DNA of 64,000 nucleotides. It comes from Pseudomonas sp. Irchel s3h14 (lineage in GTDB: Bacteria; Pseudomonadota; Gammaproteobacteria; Pseudomonadales; Pseudomonadaceae). The stretch is from contig NZ_FYDJ01000019.1 in NCBI RefSeq assembly GCF_900187425.1, positions 34,094 through 98,093 of the forward strand, given 5' to 3'. A program made the translations under genes and the position numbers. The notes below the pieces were generated by a model that saw nothing but the letters and a program-made list of their open reading frames with translations, made no database searches and was not told where the DNA came from. Position 1 is the first letter of the stretch, and each line of letters opens with the position of its first letter. Below are positions 1 to 8,337 of the stretch, one piece after another.

Positions 1-227
1 ACTTGGCCGAGCGCAACGGCATCGCGCCGGAGCAGCGGCACATGATCATTGGCAACCCGGCCAAGGTCCTCACCCGCTATGCCGATGCCTATGACGTTGA
101 CGTGATTGTCATGGGCCGGATCGGCCATCGCGGCCTGGGCCGACTGATCGGCAGTACGGTGGAGCATCTGCTGTACAAAATGCCGTGCAGCGTTTGGGTG
201 GTGTACACCGAGCGACTGGATGAGTGA
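1..227 (+). CDS. Universal stress protein, C-terminal part (gene starts before window)
   Basis: This is the 3' end of a UspA-fold gene whose start lies outside the window. The visible 75 residues carry the nucleotide-binding signature of the family: VIVMGRIGHRGLGRLIGST is the G-2x-G-9x-G(S/T) loop, followed by the terminal strand PCSVWVV. The C-terminus closely resembles that of the second universal stress protein at 41890-42774 (GRVQSHGVDKLLGST and PCSVLAV), so both are probably ATP-binding stress proteins of the same subgroup. TTG at position 3 is just an in-frame codon, not a credible start. Family is certain; specific role is not. Confidence 0.9.
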   Translation, partial: LAERNGIAPEQRHMIIGNPAKVLTRYADAYDVDVIVMGRIGHRGLGRLIGSTVEHLLYKMPCSVWVVYTERLDE

Positions 228-258
228 TTGCCCCCCGTCAAAACACCACAAATCTAAT

Positions 259-362
259 GTGGGAGCGGCGGTGCGACGATTCGACTTGCTCGCGAAGGCG
301 GAGTGTCAGGCAACATCATTGTCGACTGACACTCCGCCTTCGCGAGCAAGCCCGCTCCCACA
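259..362. repeat. Palindromic REP-type pair, family A
   Basis: Two inverted copies of a GTGGGAGCGG...CTTGCTCGCGAA unit face each other around a short spacer. The left copy has about 15 extra bases between the two halves. The same family recurs at 3980, 19146, 26378 and 31116, always between genes. Confidence 0.85.
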
Positions 363-394
363 GGGGTTTTGCATTGTCATTAAGCTCGTTCAGG

Positions 395-1207
395 TCAACG
401 CCGGGTTATCACCACCTCAAGGTATTCACTCGGCACCACCAGCGACTTGTCTCCCGCCCGGTTCAAGCGGTTCAACAGTTCGGTCAGGTCCTTTTCCAGG
501 GCCTCGGCACCCTCGGGAGGCAGCGCCAGGAACGCCTTATGGACCGGGCCGTACCAGGTGCGGAACGTGTCGATGAAGTGCGCGGCCGAGCGGTAGCGGA
601 AGTTGAAGTGCTTGCGAGTGACCTGGACCAGGAAGTTGCGCTCGTCGAATTGCGAGTGCAGCCAGGCTTCGGTGCCCCACTGCGAAGGCGGTTGTGCGCC
701 CGGCGGTGGCGGCAGGTGGCGGCCGAGGGTCTTGAACATCTGGCCGACAAACCCTTCGGGTGTCCAGTTGGCCAGGCCGATCCGGCCTCCGGGTCGACAG
801 ACTCGCGCCAGTTCCGCGGCGGCCTTGGGTTGGTCCGGCGTAAACATCACACCGAAGGTCGACAGTACGACATCGAAGCTGGCGTCCTCAAAGGGCAGCG
901 CCTCGGCGTCGGCCACCTGGAAGGTGACTTCCAGGTGCTCTGCCTTGGCCCGGTCCTCGCCGCGCTCCAGCAGCGCGGCCACATAGTCGGTGGAGGTGAC
1001 GTGGCATCCACGGCGCGCGGCAGCGAGTGTCGCATTGCCGTTACCGGCGGCCACATCGAGCACGCGTTCATCGCAGAGCAGGTCGCAGGCTTCGGCGAGC
1101 TCTTCGCCGACGATCTGCAACTTGGTGCCGATCACGGCATAGTCGCCGCTGGCCCAAGCGGCCATCTGACGGTTTTTCAAGGCAGTAAGATCAATGGGTG
1201 TACTCAT
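395..1207 (-). CDS. Class I SAM-dependent methyltransferase
   Basis: The 270-residue protein has the Rossmann-like SAM site of class I methyltransferases. Motif I is VLDVAAGNGNAT at about residues 49-60, followed by the acidic strand-2 end TSTDY and the motif II/III region FDVVLSTFGVMF. The C-terminal half (HFNFRYRSAAHFIDTFRTWYG) fits the Methyltransf_25/11 small-molecule group rather than rRNA or DNA methylases. It lies 38 bp downstream of the DUF4242 gene on the same strand and is probably co-transcribed with it. Substrate cannot be told from the sequence. Confidence 0.88.
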   Translation of the reverse strand: MSTPIDLTALKNRQMAAWASGDYAVIGTKLQIVGEELAEACDLLCDERVLDVAAGNGNATLAAARRGCHVTSTDYVAALLERGEDRAKAEHLEVTFQVADAEALPFEDASFDVVLSTFGVMFTPDQPKAAAELARVCRPGGRIGLANWTPEGFVGQMFKTLGRHLPPPPGAQPPSQWGTEAWLHSQFDERNFLVQVTRKHFNFRYRSAAHFIDTFRTWYGPVHKAFLALPPEGAEALEKDLTELLNRLNRAGDKSLVVPSEYLEVVITRR

Positions 1208-1245
1208 GAATTCCGCTCCGTTGCGGGTTGGAATGCAGGCCCGGC

Positions 1246-1515
1246 TTATTCGGCCGTCGTGGGATCGATAATGTTCATGACCTGGGAAACGCTGTTGGCA
1301 GGGAAACCACCCAGCCTGGCGTGTTCCCGGATGAGCTCTGCGTCCGGCGCGATGTACACGCAGTAGAGCTTGTCACCGGTGACGTAACTCTGAAGCCACT
1401 GCACCTCTGGCAGATCGCGCAGGACCCTGCAGGACTTTTGCGAGATGGCTTTCAAATCCCTTTCTGACAGTGTTCCAGCGCCCGGAATCTCGCGTTCTAT
1501 AACGAACTTCGGCAT
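1246..1515 (-). CDS. DUF4242 family small protein
   Basis: The 89-residue protein begins MPKFVIEREIPGAG and contains SYVTGDKLYCVYIAP and ELIREHARLGGFPAN. These are the features of the DUF4242 ferredoxin-like-fold family, whose characterised member from Streptomyces binds nickel. It has no signal peptide, so it is cytoplasmic. It is the first gene of a likely two-gene unit with the methyltransferase that follows, and it is divergent from the AraC-type gene at 1708, so the 190-bp gap between them probably holds both promoters. Role unknown. Confidence 0.8.
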   Translation of the reverse strand: MPKFVIEREIPGAGTLSERDLKAISQKSCRVLRDLPEVQWLQSYVTGDKLYCVYIAPDAELIREHARLGGFPANSVSQVMNIIDPTTAE

Positions 1516-1707
1516 GGCAACCTCTCATTTTTGTTATTGATGACAGGGTCGGCAGACCCTGTGTGCCAACTATCGCGCCGGGCAACGCTGGCGTCCTGCC
1601 CGATCGTCGGCCAACCCTGTCCGATCGTCCGGAGATTTCACGGTTTGCGGCGACAGGCTCACAATCAAGCTCACCCCCCAAAGCAGCCGCCCACACGGAA
1701 AAACCCC

Positions 1708-2700
1708 ATGGACGCCCTGTCCCAGACGCTGCGCGTCGTCCGCTTGGTCGGCGCGATTTTTATCAATGCCAGGTTCACTGCACCCTGGTGCTACCAATCG
1801 CCGAGCGCCGACACGGCGGCACCGTTTCTGGAGCCCGGCGCCGAACGCGTGGTGATCTTCCACTTGATCACCGAAGGCGAGTGTTATGTCGAACTGGGTG
1901 ATGATCCCCCGCTCCTGCTGACGGCCGGCGATGTGGTGGTTTTCCCGCAGGGAGACGCCCACCGCATGAGCTCTAACCCGGGGCTCGCGCCCGCCACGGG
2001 AGCGCGGCTGGACGTGGTGCTGGCACGCCGTCCACGGCAACTGAGCTATGGCGGTGGCGGCGCGGTAACACGGTTGGTGTGCGGCTATCTGGCGTGTGAT
2101 ACCCGTCTGGCGGGGATGTTGCTGACCGGGTTGCCAGCGGTGGTCCGGGTCAATGTACGCGGCTCGAATGCCGGTATCTGGCTGGAATCGTCGGTCCGGT
2201 ATGCGCTGGCGGAAGCGCGCTCGCCCCGCCCCGGCGGCGAAGGTGTGCTGGCGAAACTGGCCGAGGTGTTGTTCATCGAGGTGCTGCGCCTGTACATGCA
2301 CGAACAGGGCGAAGGTCGCACCGGTTGGCTGGCGGGTGTGAGCGACCGGATTGTCGGCGCTGCCCTCAACGCGTTGCACAAAAAACCTTGTCACGCCTGG
2401 ACGCTGGATGAACTGGCACGCACGGCCGGCACTTCAAGGTCGGTGTTGGCTGAGCGCTTTCAGCAATTGGTGGGGAGTTCGCCGATGCAGTACCTGACGC
2501 AATGGCGGATGTTGCTGGCGGCCAACCTGTTACGCAGCAGTAACAGTTCATTGATGCGCATCGCCGAAGAGGTGGGCTACCAGACCGACACGGCGTTCAG
2601 TCGGGCGTTTCGTCGAGAGTATGGAGCGCCACCCGCAGCGTGGCGGCGCAGTCAGGAGAAAAAACCAATGGCCCACGGCGTGCAGCCTGTGAGCCATTGA
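1708..2700 (+). CDS. AraC family transcriptional regulator with cupin sensor domain
   Basis: The 330-residue protein has an N-terminal cupin_6 sensor (residues ~20-170, with VIFHLITEGECYVEL and AGDVVVFPQGDAHRM). The C-terminal AraC DNA-binding domain has two helix-turn-helix units (WTLDELARTAGTSRSVLAERF and RIAEEVGYQTDTAFSRAF). The ATG at 1708 is preferred because homologous architecture starts just before the cupin; an in-frame extension upstream to 1531 reads as non-coding. It is divergent from the DUF4242/methyltransferase pair, which it may regulate (inference). The stop codon lies only 9 bp from the end of the convergent DipZ gene. Confidence 0.88.
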   Translation: MDALSQTLRVVRLVGAIFINARFTAPWCYQSPSADTAAPFLEPGAERVVIFHLITEGECYVELGDDPPLLLTAGDVVVFPQGDAHRMSSNPGLAPATGARLDVVLARRPRQLSYGGGGAVTRLVCGYLACDTRLAGMLLTGLPAVVRVNVRGSNAGIWLESSVRYALAEARSPRPGGEGVLAKLAEVLFIEVLRLYMHEQGEGRTGWLAGVSDRIVGAALNALHKKPCHAWTLDELARTAGTSRSVLAERFQQLVGSSPMQYLTQWRMLLAANLLRSSNSSLMRIAEEVGYQTDTAFSRAFRREYGAPPAAWRRSQEKKPMAHGVQPVSH

Positions 2701-2709
2701 TGTGAAGGT

Positions 2710-3939
2710 TTATGCCGCGGGTGCGGGGGCTTTGGCGTCGGCCTTGGCCTCTTCCAGCAACTGCTGAATCATCTTTTCCTGAGTCTCGTAGCGGCCTTCA
2801 CCGAAATGGGTGAAACGCACCTGGCCCTTGGCGTCGATCAGGTAGTGAGCCGGCCAGTACTGGTTGTCGAAATTGCGCCAGATCGCGTAGTTGTTGTCGA
2901 TGGCCACCGGGTAGGTGATGCCGAGCTTTTTCACCTGATCTTTTACGTTGTCGATGATGCGCTCGAAACCGTATTCAGGGGTGTGCACGCCGATCACCAC
3001 CAGGCCATCCTTCTCGTATTTCTTCGCCCAGTCCTTCACGTAGGGCAAGGTGTGCTGGCAGTTGATGCAGTCGTAGGTCCAGAAGTCCACCAGCACCACT
3101 TTGCCTTTCAGCGAATCGTTGCTCAGCGCCGGCGAGTTGATCCATTCGACCGCACCGGACAGTGACGGCATAGGGCCTTTGGCGTTGTCCATGGACGAGT
3201 CTGCCTTGACCTTGCTGATGAAGTAATCGACGACTTTCGGCACGGTTTCCAACACACGTTGCTCAACCGTCGTCACGCCTTCGGACGAAGTGCCGGCCAG
3301 CATTGTTTTGTCGGCACCGGTGGAAATCACCACCGCCGCTGCCAGCACCGCAACACCCGTACCACGACGCAGCCAACCGGTGACCGGGATCGACGTTTTC
3401 AAGCGATTGACCAGGCCGCGACCGGCGAAGATCAAGGTGCCCAGGGACAATGCACTGCCCAGGCCGTACGCCACCAGCAACAGGCTGGTTTGAGCGTTTG
3501 CACCTTGCAGCATGGCGCCCGTGAGGATGACCCCGAGGATCGGTCCGGCGCACGGTGCCCAGAGCAGACCGGTAGCAACTCCGATCATGACCGAGCCCAG
3601 CGGACCGGACATTTTACGGGTGTCCGGATCGAGGCGGTTGCCCAGCGCCACGAAGGGACGGGCCAGCCAGTCACCGACACGGGCGGAAATCAGCGACAGG
3701 GCGAACACCGCCATCACGATCAGCGCTACGTGGCGACCGGTGTTGTTGGCTTGTATCACCCACTCGCTGCTGACCACGGCCAGGCTGGAGATCAGGGCGA
3801 AGGTCAGGACCATGCCGCCGAGGGTGAGCAGGACCGAGGAACGTGTGCGTTTGACACCGGCGAACAGGAACGGCACGACCGGGAGGATGCAAGGGCTGAG
3901 GACGGTCAATATGCCGCCCAGGAAAGCGATGAGAAACAT
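2710..3939 (-). CDS. DipZ-like membrane thiol-disulfide oxidoreductase (CcdA/DsbD-like plus thioredoxin domain)
   Basis: The 409-residue fusion has an N-terminal CcdA/DsbD-type membrane domain with the conserved cysteine motifs SPCILP (Cys17) and APCAGP (Cys130), about six membrane segments in residues 1-210, and a C-terminal thioredoxin/TlpA domain facing the periplasm. The active site is CINC (Cys291, Cys294) in VDFWTYDCINCQHTLPY. Such proteins move electrons from cytoplasmic thioredoxin to periplasmic substrates. It sits near a DUF2790 gene and a two-component system, an arrangement seen around dsbD2 in P. aeruginosa (recalled, not checked). Confidence 0.92.
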   Translation of the reverse strand: MFLIAFLGGILTVLSPCILPVVPFLFAGVKRTRSSVLLTLGGMVLTFALISSLAVVSSEWVIQANNTGRHVALIVMAVFALSLISARVGDWLARPFVALGNRLDPDTRKMSGPLGSVMIGVATGLLWAPCAGPILGVILTGAMLQGANAQTSLLLVAYGLGSALSLGTLIFAGRGLVNRLKTSIPVTGWLRRGTGVAVLAAAVVISTGADKTMLAGTSSEGVTTVEQRVLETVPKVVDYFISKVKADSSMDNAKGPMPSLSGAVEWINSPALSNDSLKGKVVLVDFWTYDCINCQHTLPYVKDWAKKYEKDGLVVIGVHTPEYGFERIIDNVKDQVKKLGITYPVAIDNNYAIWRNFDNQYWPAHYLIDAKGQVRFTHFGEGRYETQEKMIQQLLEEAKADAKAPAPAA

Positions 3940-3979
3940 GGGATCACCTTGAAATTATAGAGGGCGACTCACCATTCCC

Positions 3980-4069
3980 TGTGGGAGCGGGCTTGCTCGC
4001 GAAGAGGTCAGTACATTCAACATTCATGTCGACTGACACTCCGCTTTCGCGAGCAAGCCCGCTCCCACA
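3980..4069. repeat. Palindromic REP-type pair, family A
   Basis: Two inverted GTGGGAGCGGGCTTGCTCGCGAA units are separated by about 40 bp. It lies between the DipZ gene start and the small secreted-protein gene. Confidence 0.88.
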
Positions 4070-4129
4070 CTGGATCGGTGGTGTTCACAAAACCGTGCTC
4101 GGGCTTCAGGCCGTCTGGTTTTCCAATTG

Positions 4130-4318
4130 CTACCCCTGCGGCGTACGGCCCGAACCATCCTCTGCCAGAAAAGCGTTCCCACCCTTCTCCCCCAACGGCG
4201 TCAGCTGGAAGCAAGTCGCGCTGCCGCAGCTTTTCTGTTCAACAGCAGCGTTGGCATGGGCAGCGGCGCCAGCCGCGGAGAAGGCAATGGCAGTCAAAAA
4301 GCGGGTGACGTTGTTCAT
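4130..4318 (-). CDS. Small secreted hypothetical protein
   Basis: The 62-residue protein has a clear signal peptide (MNNVTRFLTAIAFSAAGAAA, cleavage after AHANA), leaving a mature chain of about 38 residues with two cysteines (SCGSATC) and the ending AEDGSGRTPQG. A good Shine-Dalgarno (AGGAAGAACATC) precedes the ATG. The family is not securely recognised; the terminal motif resembles small Pseudomonas exported proteins with GSDRTPQG repeats, here reduced to one copy. It lies downstream of the DUF2790 gene on the same strand with a 48-bp gap, so the two probably form one unit. Confidence 0.6.
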   Translation of the reverse strand: MNNVTRFLTAIAFSAAGAAAHANAAVEQKSCGSATCFQLTPLGEKGGNAFLAEDGSGRTPQG

Positions 4319-4366
4319 GATGTTCTTCCTGTTTCAATTGGGATGGACAATGGGTCAGCGCAGGAC

Positions 4367-4630
4367 TCAGTTTTCCGAGTTGCAGCCATCAGCAAATTTG
4401 CGATAGTCCAGAACCTGGGTTTTGTTATGGGAATCCAGGTAAGTCAGCTGGGCATCCACAACCCCACAGGAAGTCGAGGCGTCCTGTTTCAGCGACAGCA
4501 CTTTCTTGATGTCCAGGTGCGAGCCGTAGGTGTAGGTTTTAGCGGAGACATCGGCTTCGGCGCGGGCCGACAAGGTGCAGATGTTCAGGGCGGCAAACAG
4601 GCAAGCGGCGTAGACGGCTTTGGTGTTCAT
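4367..4630 (-). CDS. DUF2790 family periplasmic protein
   Basis: The 87-residue protein has a signal peptide (MNTKAVYAACLFAALNICTL...ARA) and a mature domain typical of DUF2790: TYTYGSHLDIKKVLSL, then TSCGVVDAQLTYLDS and VLDYRKFADGC, with two conserved cysteines. DUF2790 proteins are small exported Pseudomonas proteins that commonly sit beside metal-responsive two-component genes. It is divergent from the response regulator at 4936, and the 305-bp gap carries repeated operator-like boxes, so it is a plausible regulon member (inference). Confidence 0.85.
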   Translation of the reverse strand: MNTKAVYAACLFAALNICTLSARAEADVSAKTYTYGSHLDIKKVLSLKQDASTSCGVVDAQLTYLDSHNKTQVLDYRKFADGCNSEN

Positions 4631-4780
4631 GGTGGTTTCCTCAAGGCTTCAATAGGGCAATCGTTGATTGGGCCGAGGCGACTTGGCTTGCCTCGATGGA
4701 ACCTATTAGAAGCTCGCGAGGTATCCCGACTGTGTCGGGAACAGGCGCGTGTAAATCGGTACGTATCAAAACCGGGCCGG

Positions 4781-4868
4781 GATACAGAGCGATACAAATG
4801 CCCTGAAAATGGGTGTTTTTGCGTCCATGTGTATCCGCCGACAGGCCAGATACACTGCAATACAAAGG
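4781..4868 (+). promoter_or_regulatory. Repeated direct-repeat boxes upstream of the two-component genes
   Basis: GATACAGAGCGATACAAATG at 4781-4800 and GATACACTGCAATACAAAGG at 4849-4868 match at 16 of 20 positions. Each holds two ATACA half-sites about one helical turn apart, the usual layout of OmpR-type response regulator sites. An inverted TGTATC lies between them. They sit between the DUF2790 gene and the response regulator start at 4936. The assignment to this regulator is inferred. Confidence 0.55.
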
Positions 4869-4935
4869 ACTGCGGGCGAGCGGGCCAAGGCTCGATAGAC
4901 TGCGCGATATCCCCCACCTACAGAGGCCTGGCCAA

Positions 4936-5676
4936 ATGGAACACGTCGATCACATTCTCATCGTGGACGATGACCGCGAGATCCGGGAACTGGTAGGCAA
5001 CTACCTCAAGAAAAACGGCCTGCGCACCACCGTCGTGGCGGATGGACGGCAAATGCGCACGTTCCTGGAATCCACGCCGGTGGACCTGATCGTGCTCGAC
5101 ATCATGATGCCGGGCGACGATGGCCTGATGCTGTGCCGTGAGTTGCGCGCCGGCAAACACAAGGCCACGCCGGTGCTGATGCTCACCGCGCGCAACGATG
5201 AAACCGACCGCATCATCGGCCTGGAAATGGGCGCCGACGATTATCTGGTCAAGCCGTTCGCTGCCCGTGAACTGCTCGCCCGAATCAACGCCGTATTGCG
5301 CCGCACACGGATGCTGCCGCCCAACCTGGTGGTCACCGAAAGCGGTCGCTTGCTGGCCTTCGGGCGCTGGCGCCTGGACACCTCGGCCCGGCACTTGCTC
5401 GATGAAGACGGCACGATGGTCGCGCTCAGTGGTGCGGAATATCGGTTGCTGCGGGTATTCCTCGATCACCCGCAGCGGGTGCTCAATCGCGATCAATTGC
5501 TGAACCTGACCCAAGGCCGCGATGCCGACCTGTTCGACCGCTCCATCGACTTGCTGGTCAGCCGCTTGCGCCAGCGCTTGCTGGACGATGCCCGCGAACC
5601 GGCCTACATCAAAACCGTGCGCAGCGAAGGCTATGTATTTTCGCTGCCGGTGGAAGTCCTCGGGGCGCCCTCATGA
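4936..5676 (+). CDS. OmpR-family response regulator
   Basis: The 246-residue protein has a receiver domain (residues 5-118) with acidic pocket DDD at 11-13, phospho-acceptor Asp55 in LIVLDIMMPG and Lys106 in YLVKPF. A C-terminal winged helix follows (SGAEYRLLRVFLDHPQRVLNRDQLL, ending VRSEGYVFSLP). ATG at 4936 is chosen because the receiver begins at once; in-frame sequence upstream lies in the promoter. Its stop overlaps the ATG of the histidine kinase by 4 bp, so they are translationally coupled. Likely targets include the adjacent DUF2790 and DipZ genes (inference). Confidence 0.93.
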   Translation: MEHVDHILIVDDDREIRELVGNYLKKNGLRTTVVADGRQMRTFLESTPVDLIVLDIMMPGDDGLMLCRELRAGKHKATPVLMLTARNDETDRIIGLEMGADDYLVKPFAARELLARINAVLRRTRMLPPNLVVTESGRLLAFGRWRLDTSARHLLDEDGTMVALSGAEYRLLRVFLDHPQRVLNRDQLLNLTQGRDADLFDRSIDLLVSRLRQRLLDDAREPAYIKTVRSEGYVFSLPVEVLGAPS

Positions 5677-6974
5677 ATCTCTCGATGCGCTGGCCTCGCA
5701 CCCTCGCCTCGCGGCTGTCGCTGATCTTCCTGATCGGCTTGATTCTCGCGCAGGCGCTGTCTTTCGGCGCGCAATACTACGAGCGCTACGAAAGCACGAA
5801 GAACACCATGCTGGGCAATCTGGAAACCGACGTCTCAACCTCCATCGCCATTCTCGACCGCTTGCCGGCCGAAGAACGCATGAGCTGGCTGCAGCAACTG
5901 GATCGACGTAACTACCGCTATTTGTTGAACGAAGGCTCGCCGGGCATGCCCATGAGCGATTCGCCCATAGCGATGACGTCGATCAAAGAAGCCATCGGCA
6001 AGGATTACCCGATGACGGTGACCGACATCCCCGGGCCGGATAAACATTTTCAGGTCCACCTGAAACTGGCGGACGGCAGCCCGGTGACCATCGACGTGCG
6101 CCCCTCGATGGTGCCGTTGTCGCCGTGGTTACCCATCGTGTTGCTCGGGCAACTGGCACTGATGCTCATCTGCACCTGGCTGGCCGTCAGAATCGCCATC
6201 CGCCCCCTCACCCGCCTCGCCCAAGCGGTAGAGACCCTGGACCCCAACACCCATGCGGTGCACCTGGACGAAAAAGGCCCGACCGAAGTCGCCCATGCCG
6301 CCATGGCGTTCAATTCGATGCAGGCGCGCATCGCCGCTTACCTCAAGGAACGCATGCAACTACTGGCGGCGATTTCCCACGACCTGCAAACCCCGATCAC
6401 CCGCATGAAACTGCGCGCCGAATTCATGGACGACTCCGCCGAGAAGGACAAACTCTGGAATGATCTTGGCGAGATAGAACACCTGGTGCGCGAAGGCGTG
6501 GCCTATGCCCGCAGCGTGCATGGCGCCACCGAGGAAAGTCGCCGCACCAATCTGGATTCGTTCCTCGACAGCCTGGTGTTCGACTATCAGGACATGGGCA
6601 AAGACGTTCAGTTGGGCGGTAAAAGTGACGCGGTGATCAACACCCGGCCGCACGCCTTGCGGCGAGTGCTGGTGAACCTGACGGACAACGCATTGAAGTT
6701 CGCTGGCGCCGCCGAGTTGTGGGTGGAAGCGAAGGCTGACGGCAGTTTGTCGGTGAAGGTGATGGACCGTGGTCCGGGGATTGCCGAGGAAGAATTGGCT
6801 CAGGTGATGGAACCGTTTTATCGCGTGGAGAATTCGCGTAACCGCAGTACCGGCGGGACCGGGTTGGGGTTGGCAATTGCACAGCAGTTGGCGTTGGCGA
6901 TCGGGGGATCGTTGACGTTGAGTAATCGTGAGGGAGGTGGGTTGTGCGCGGAGCTTAGATTGCCGGCTCAGTAA
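5673..6974 (+). CDS. Sensor histidine kinase
   Basis: The 433-residue inner-membrane kinase has a first membrane segment at ~14-33, a periplasmic sensor of about 115 residues and a second segment at ~152-173. A HAMP linker (RIAIRPLTRLAQAVETL), the H-box with phospho-accepting His236 (AAISHDLQTPITRMK) and an HATPase domain (N-box LVNLTDNALKFA, then DRGPGIAEEEL and GGTGLGLAI) follow. It overlaps the response regulator gene by 4 bp. The periplasmic sensor has no metal-binding cluster that would identify the signal. Confidence 0.93.
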   Translation: MNLSMRWPRTLASRLSLIFLIGLILAQALSFGAQYYERYESTKNTMLGNLETDVSTSIAILDRLPAEERMSWLQQLDRRNYRYLLNEGSPGMPMSDSPIAMTSIKEAIGKDYPMTVTDIPGPDKHFQVHLKLADGSPVTIDVRPSMVPLSPWLPIVLLGQLALMLICTWLAVRIAIRPLTRLAQAVETLDPNTHAVHLDEKGPTEVAHAAMAFNSMQARIAAYLKERMQLLAAISHDLQTPITRMKLRAEFMDDSAEKDKLWNDLGEIEHLVREGVAYARSVHGATEESRRTNLDSFLDSLVFDYQDMGKDVQLGGKSDAVINTRPHALRRVLVNLTDNALKFAGAAELWVEAKADGSLSVKVMDRGPGIAEEELAQVMEPFYRVENSRNRSTGGTGLGLAIAQQLALAIGGSLTLSNREGGGLCAELRLPAQ

Positions 6975-6977
6975 CAT

Positions 6978-7090
6978 GATCGTTCCCACGCTCCGCGTGG
7001 GAATGCAGCCCGGGACGCTCCGCGTCCCTTTCGAGAGCTGGAACGCGGAGCGTCCCTAGAGGCATTCCCACGCAGAGCGTGGGAACGATC
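6978..7090. repeat. Intergenic palindromic repeat, family B
   Basis: A composite palindrome begins and ends with GATCGTTCCCACGC and its complement, with an inner GGGACGCTCCGCGTCCC hairpin. Nearly identical copies lie at 10371-10483 and 36993-37103. Confidence 0.9.
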
Positions 7091-7099
7091 GGCAGTCAA

Positions 7100-7510
7100 T
7101 CAGGCCGGGTAGTTGGCCCGCAGGGCTTCAAGACCGCCCTGGTAGATCCCGGCAAACAACTCCTCAACCTCTTTATCACTCACCCCAACAGGTGCAAATC
7201 GCCCAGACCAGGTCACTCGCGTGCCCTGCCCCTGTGCTTCAACACTGATGGTCGCCAGATAGTCAGTAGCCGGAAACGGCGCCTGCAAAATCGAATAACT
7301 GTAAGTCTTCCCAGCGTTATCAAACGCCTCCAACCGCTCAACCACCACCGCCCCATCCGCCGTTTGCAAGCTACGCACCCGGCCGCCTTCACTCAGCTCG
7401 CTTTTGGGAATAAACGGCAGCCAGTCCGGCAGCGAGTTAAAGCCGCCAATCAATTGCCAAACCTGGTCGGCGGTCGCCGGGATGTCGATGAATGCTGTTG
7501 TTGTAGCCAT
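7100..7510 (-). CDS. SRPBCC family protein
   Basis: The 136-residue protein of the START/Bet v1-like superfamily begins MATTTAFIDIPATADQVWQLIGGF and has the central WLPFIPKSELSEGG and the C-terminal helix VSDKEVEELFAGIYQGGLEALR. This cytoplasmic fold holds hydrophobic ligands. ATG at 7510 is used, as the family starts there; an in-frame ATG at 7531 is possible. It is the last gene of a three-gene run with the aldo/keto reductase and SDR upstream, so it probably takes part in the same pathway. Ligand unknown. Confidence 0.85.
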   Translation of the reverse strand: MATTTAFIDIPATADQVWQLIGGFNSLPDWLPFIPKSELSEGGRVRSLQTADGAVVVERLEAFDNAGKTYSYSILQAPFPATDYLATISVEAQGQGTRVTWSGRFAPVGVSDKEVEELFAGIYQGGLEALRANYPA

Positions 7511-7537
7511 GAAATATTCTCTCTCAATCAATAAGGT

Positions 7538-8335
7538 TCAGATCGCCAAGCTGTCGACAACGCCGCCGTCGACACGCAAAGCCGCGCCGGTGGTGGCCGA
7601 CGACAGCGGCGAGGCGATGTAGGCCACCAGATTCGCGACTTCCTCGACATCCGCCACCCGCTGGATGATCGAACTCGGCCGGGCCTTGCGCACGAAGGCG
7701 TCAGCTTCTTCCCGAACGCTGCGCCCGGATTCGGCGGTGGCGTCCTTGAGCATCTGCTCCAGGCCATCGGTCAACGTCGGGCCCGGCAAGATCGCGTTGA
7801 CCGTCACCCCGGTGCCCGCCAGCCGCTTGGCCAGACCATGGGACACCGCCAGGTTGGCGCTTTTGGTCACGCCGTAGTTGATCATGTCGGCCGGTGTTGC
7901 GACCCCGGATTCCGAGGACAGGAAAATCACCCGGCCCCAGCCCTGCTTGACCATGTCCGGCACGTAATGCCGTGACAGGCGCACACCAGAGATCACGTTG
8001 ACCTCATAGAAGCGCGTCCACTCGCTGTCCGGGGCGTCGAAGAAATCCACGTCGTTGAAGATCCCGAGGTTGTTCACCAGAATGTCCGCCCGTGGTTCGG
8101 CGGCGAACAACAACTCGGCGCCTTCGGCCGTGCCGAGGTCTGCGGTCAGGCCACGCAACTGCGCGTCCGGCACGCTCTGGCGAATGCTCGCCAGCGCTTG
8201 TTCGACCTTGGCCGTTTCGCGGCCGATCACCACCACCGTAGCGCCGGATTCGGCCAGCGCCTTGCTGATGCCCAGGCCAATACCGGCGGTGCTACCGCTG
8301 ACAATGGCGAGTTTTCCAGTCAGATCGATTTTCAT
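7538..8335 (-). CDS. SDR family oxidoreductase
   Basis: The 265-residue classical short-chain dehydrogenase has the NAD(P) motif SGSTAGIGLG (TGxxxGIG type), NNLG near residue 90, catalytic Ser in LSSESG and the YxxxK pair in YGVTK. It ends in RVDGGVVDSLAI, typical of the family. ATG at 8335 lies 2 nt after the stop of the aldo/keto reductase gene, implying translational coupling. A TTG at 8341 is in frame but less likely. Together with the reductase and SRPBCC gene it forms an operon divergent from a LysR gene. Substrate unknown. Confidence 0.9.
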   Translation of the reverse strand: MKIDLTGKLAIVSGSTAGIGLGISKALAESGATVVVIGRETAKVEQALASIRQSVPDAQLRGLTADLGTAEGAELLFAAEPRADILVNNLGIFNDVDFFDAPDSEWTRFYEVNVISGVRLSRHYVPDMVKQGWGRVIFLSSESGVATPADMINYGVTKSANLAVSHGLAKRLAGTGVTVNAILPGPTLTDGLEQMLKDATAESGRSVREEADAFVRKARPSSIIQRVADVEEVANLVAYIASPLSSATTGAALRVDGGVVDSLAI

Positions 8336-8337
8336 GC

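Noticed and set aside
259..362. Possible CRISPR-like repeats from the many recurring palindromes
   Set aside because: They are isolated inverted pairs between genes without regular spacers, so they are REP-type elements.
224..1366. Long plus-strand open frame across the methyltransferase
   Set aside because: It is the shadow of the minus-strand methyltransferase gene and begins in a REP element; its translation has no family features.
3259..3960. Plus-strand open frame of 233 codons opposite the DipZ gene
   Set aside because: It is antisense to a well-conserved gene and has Gln/Arg/His-rich low-complexity translation typical of shadows.
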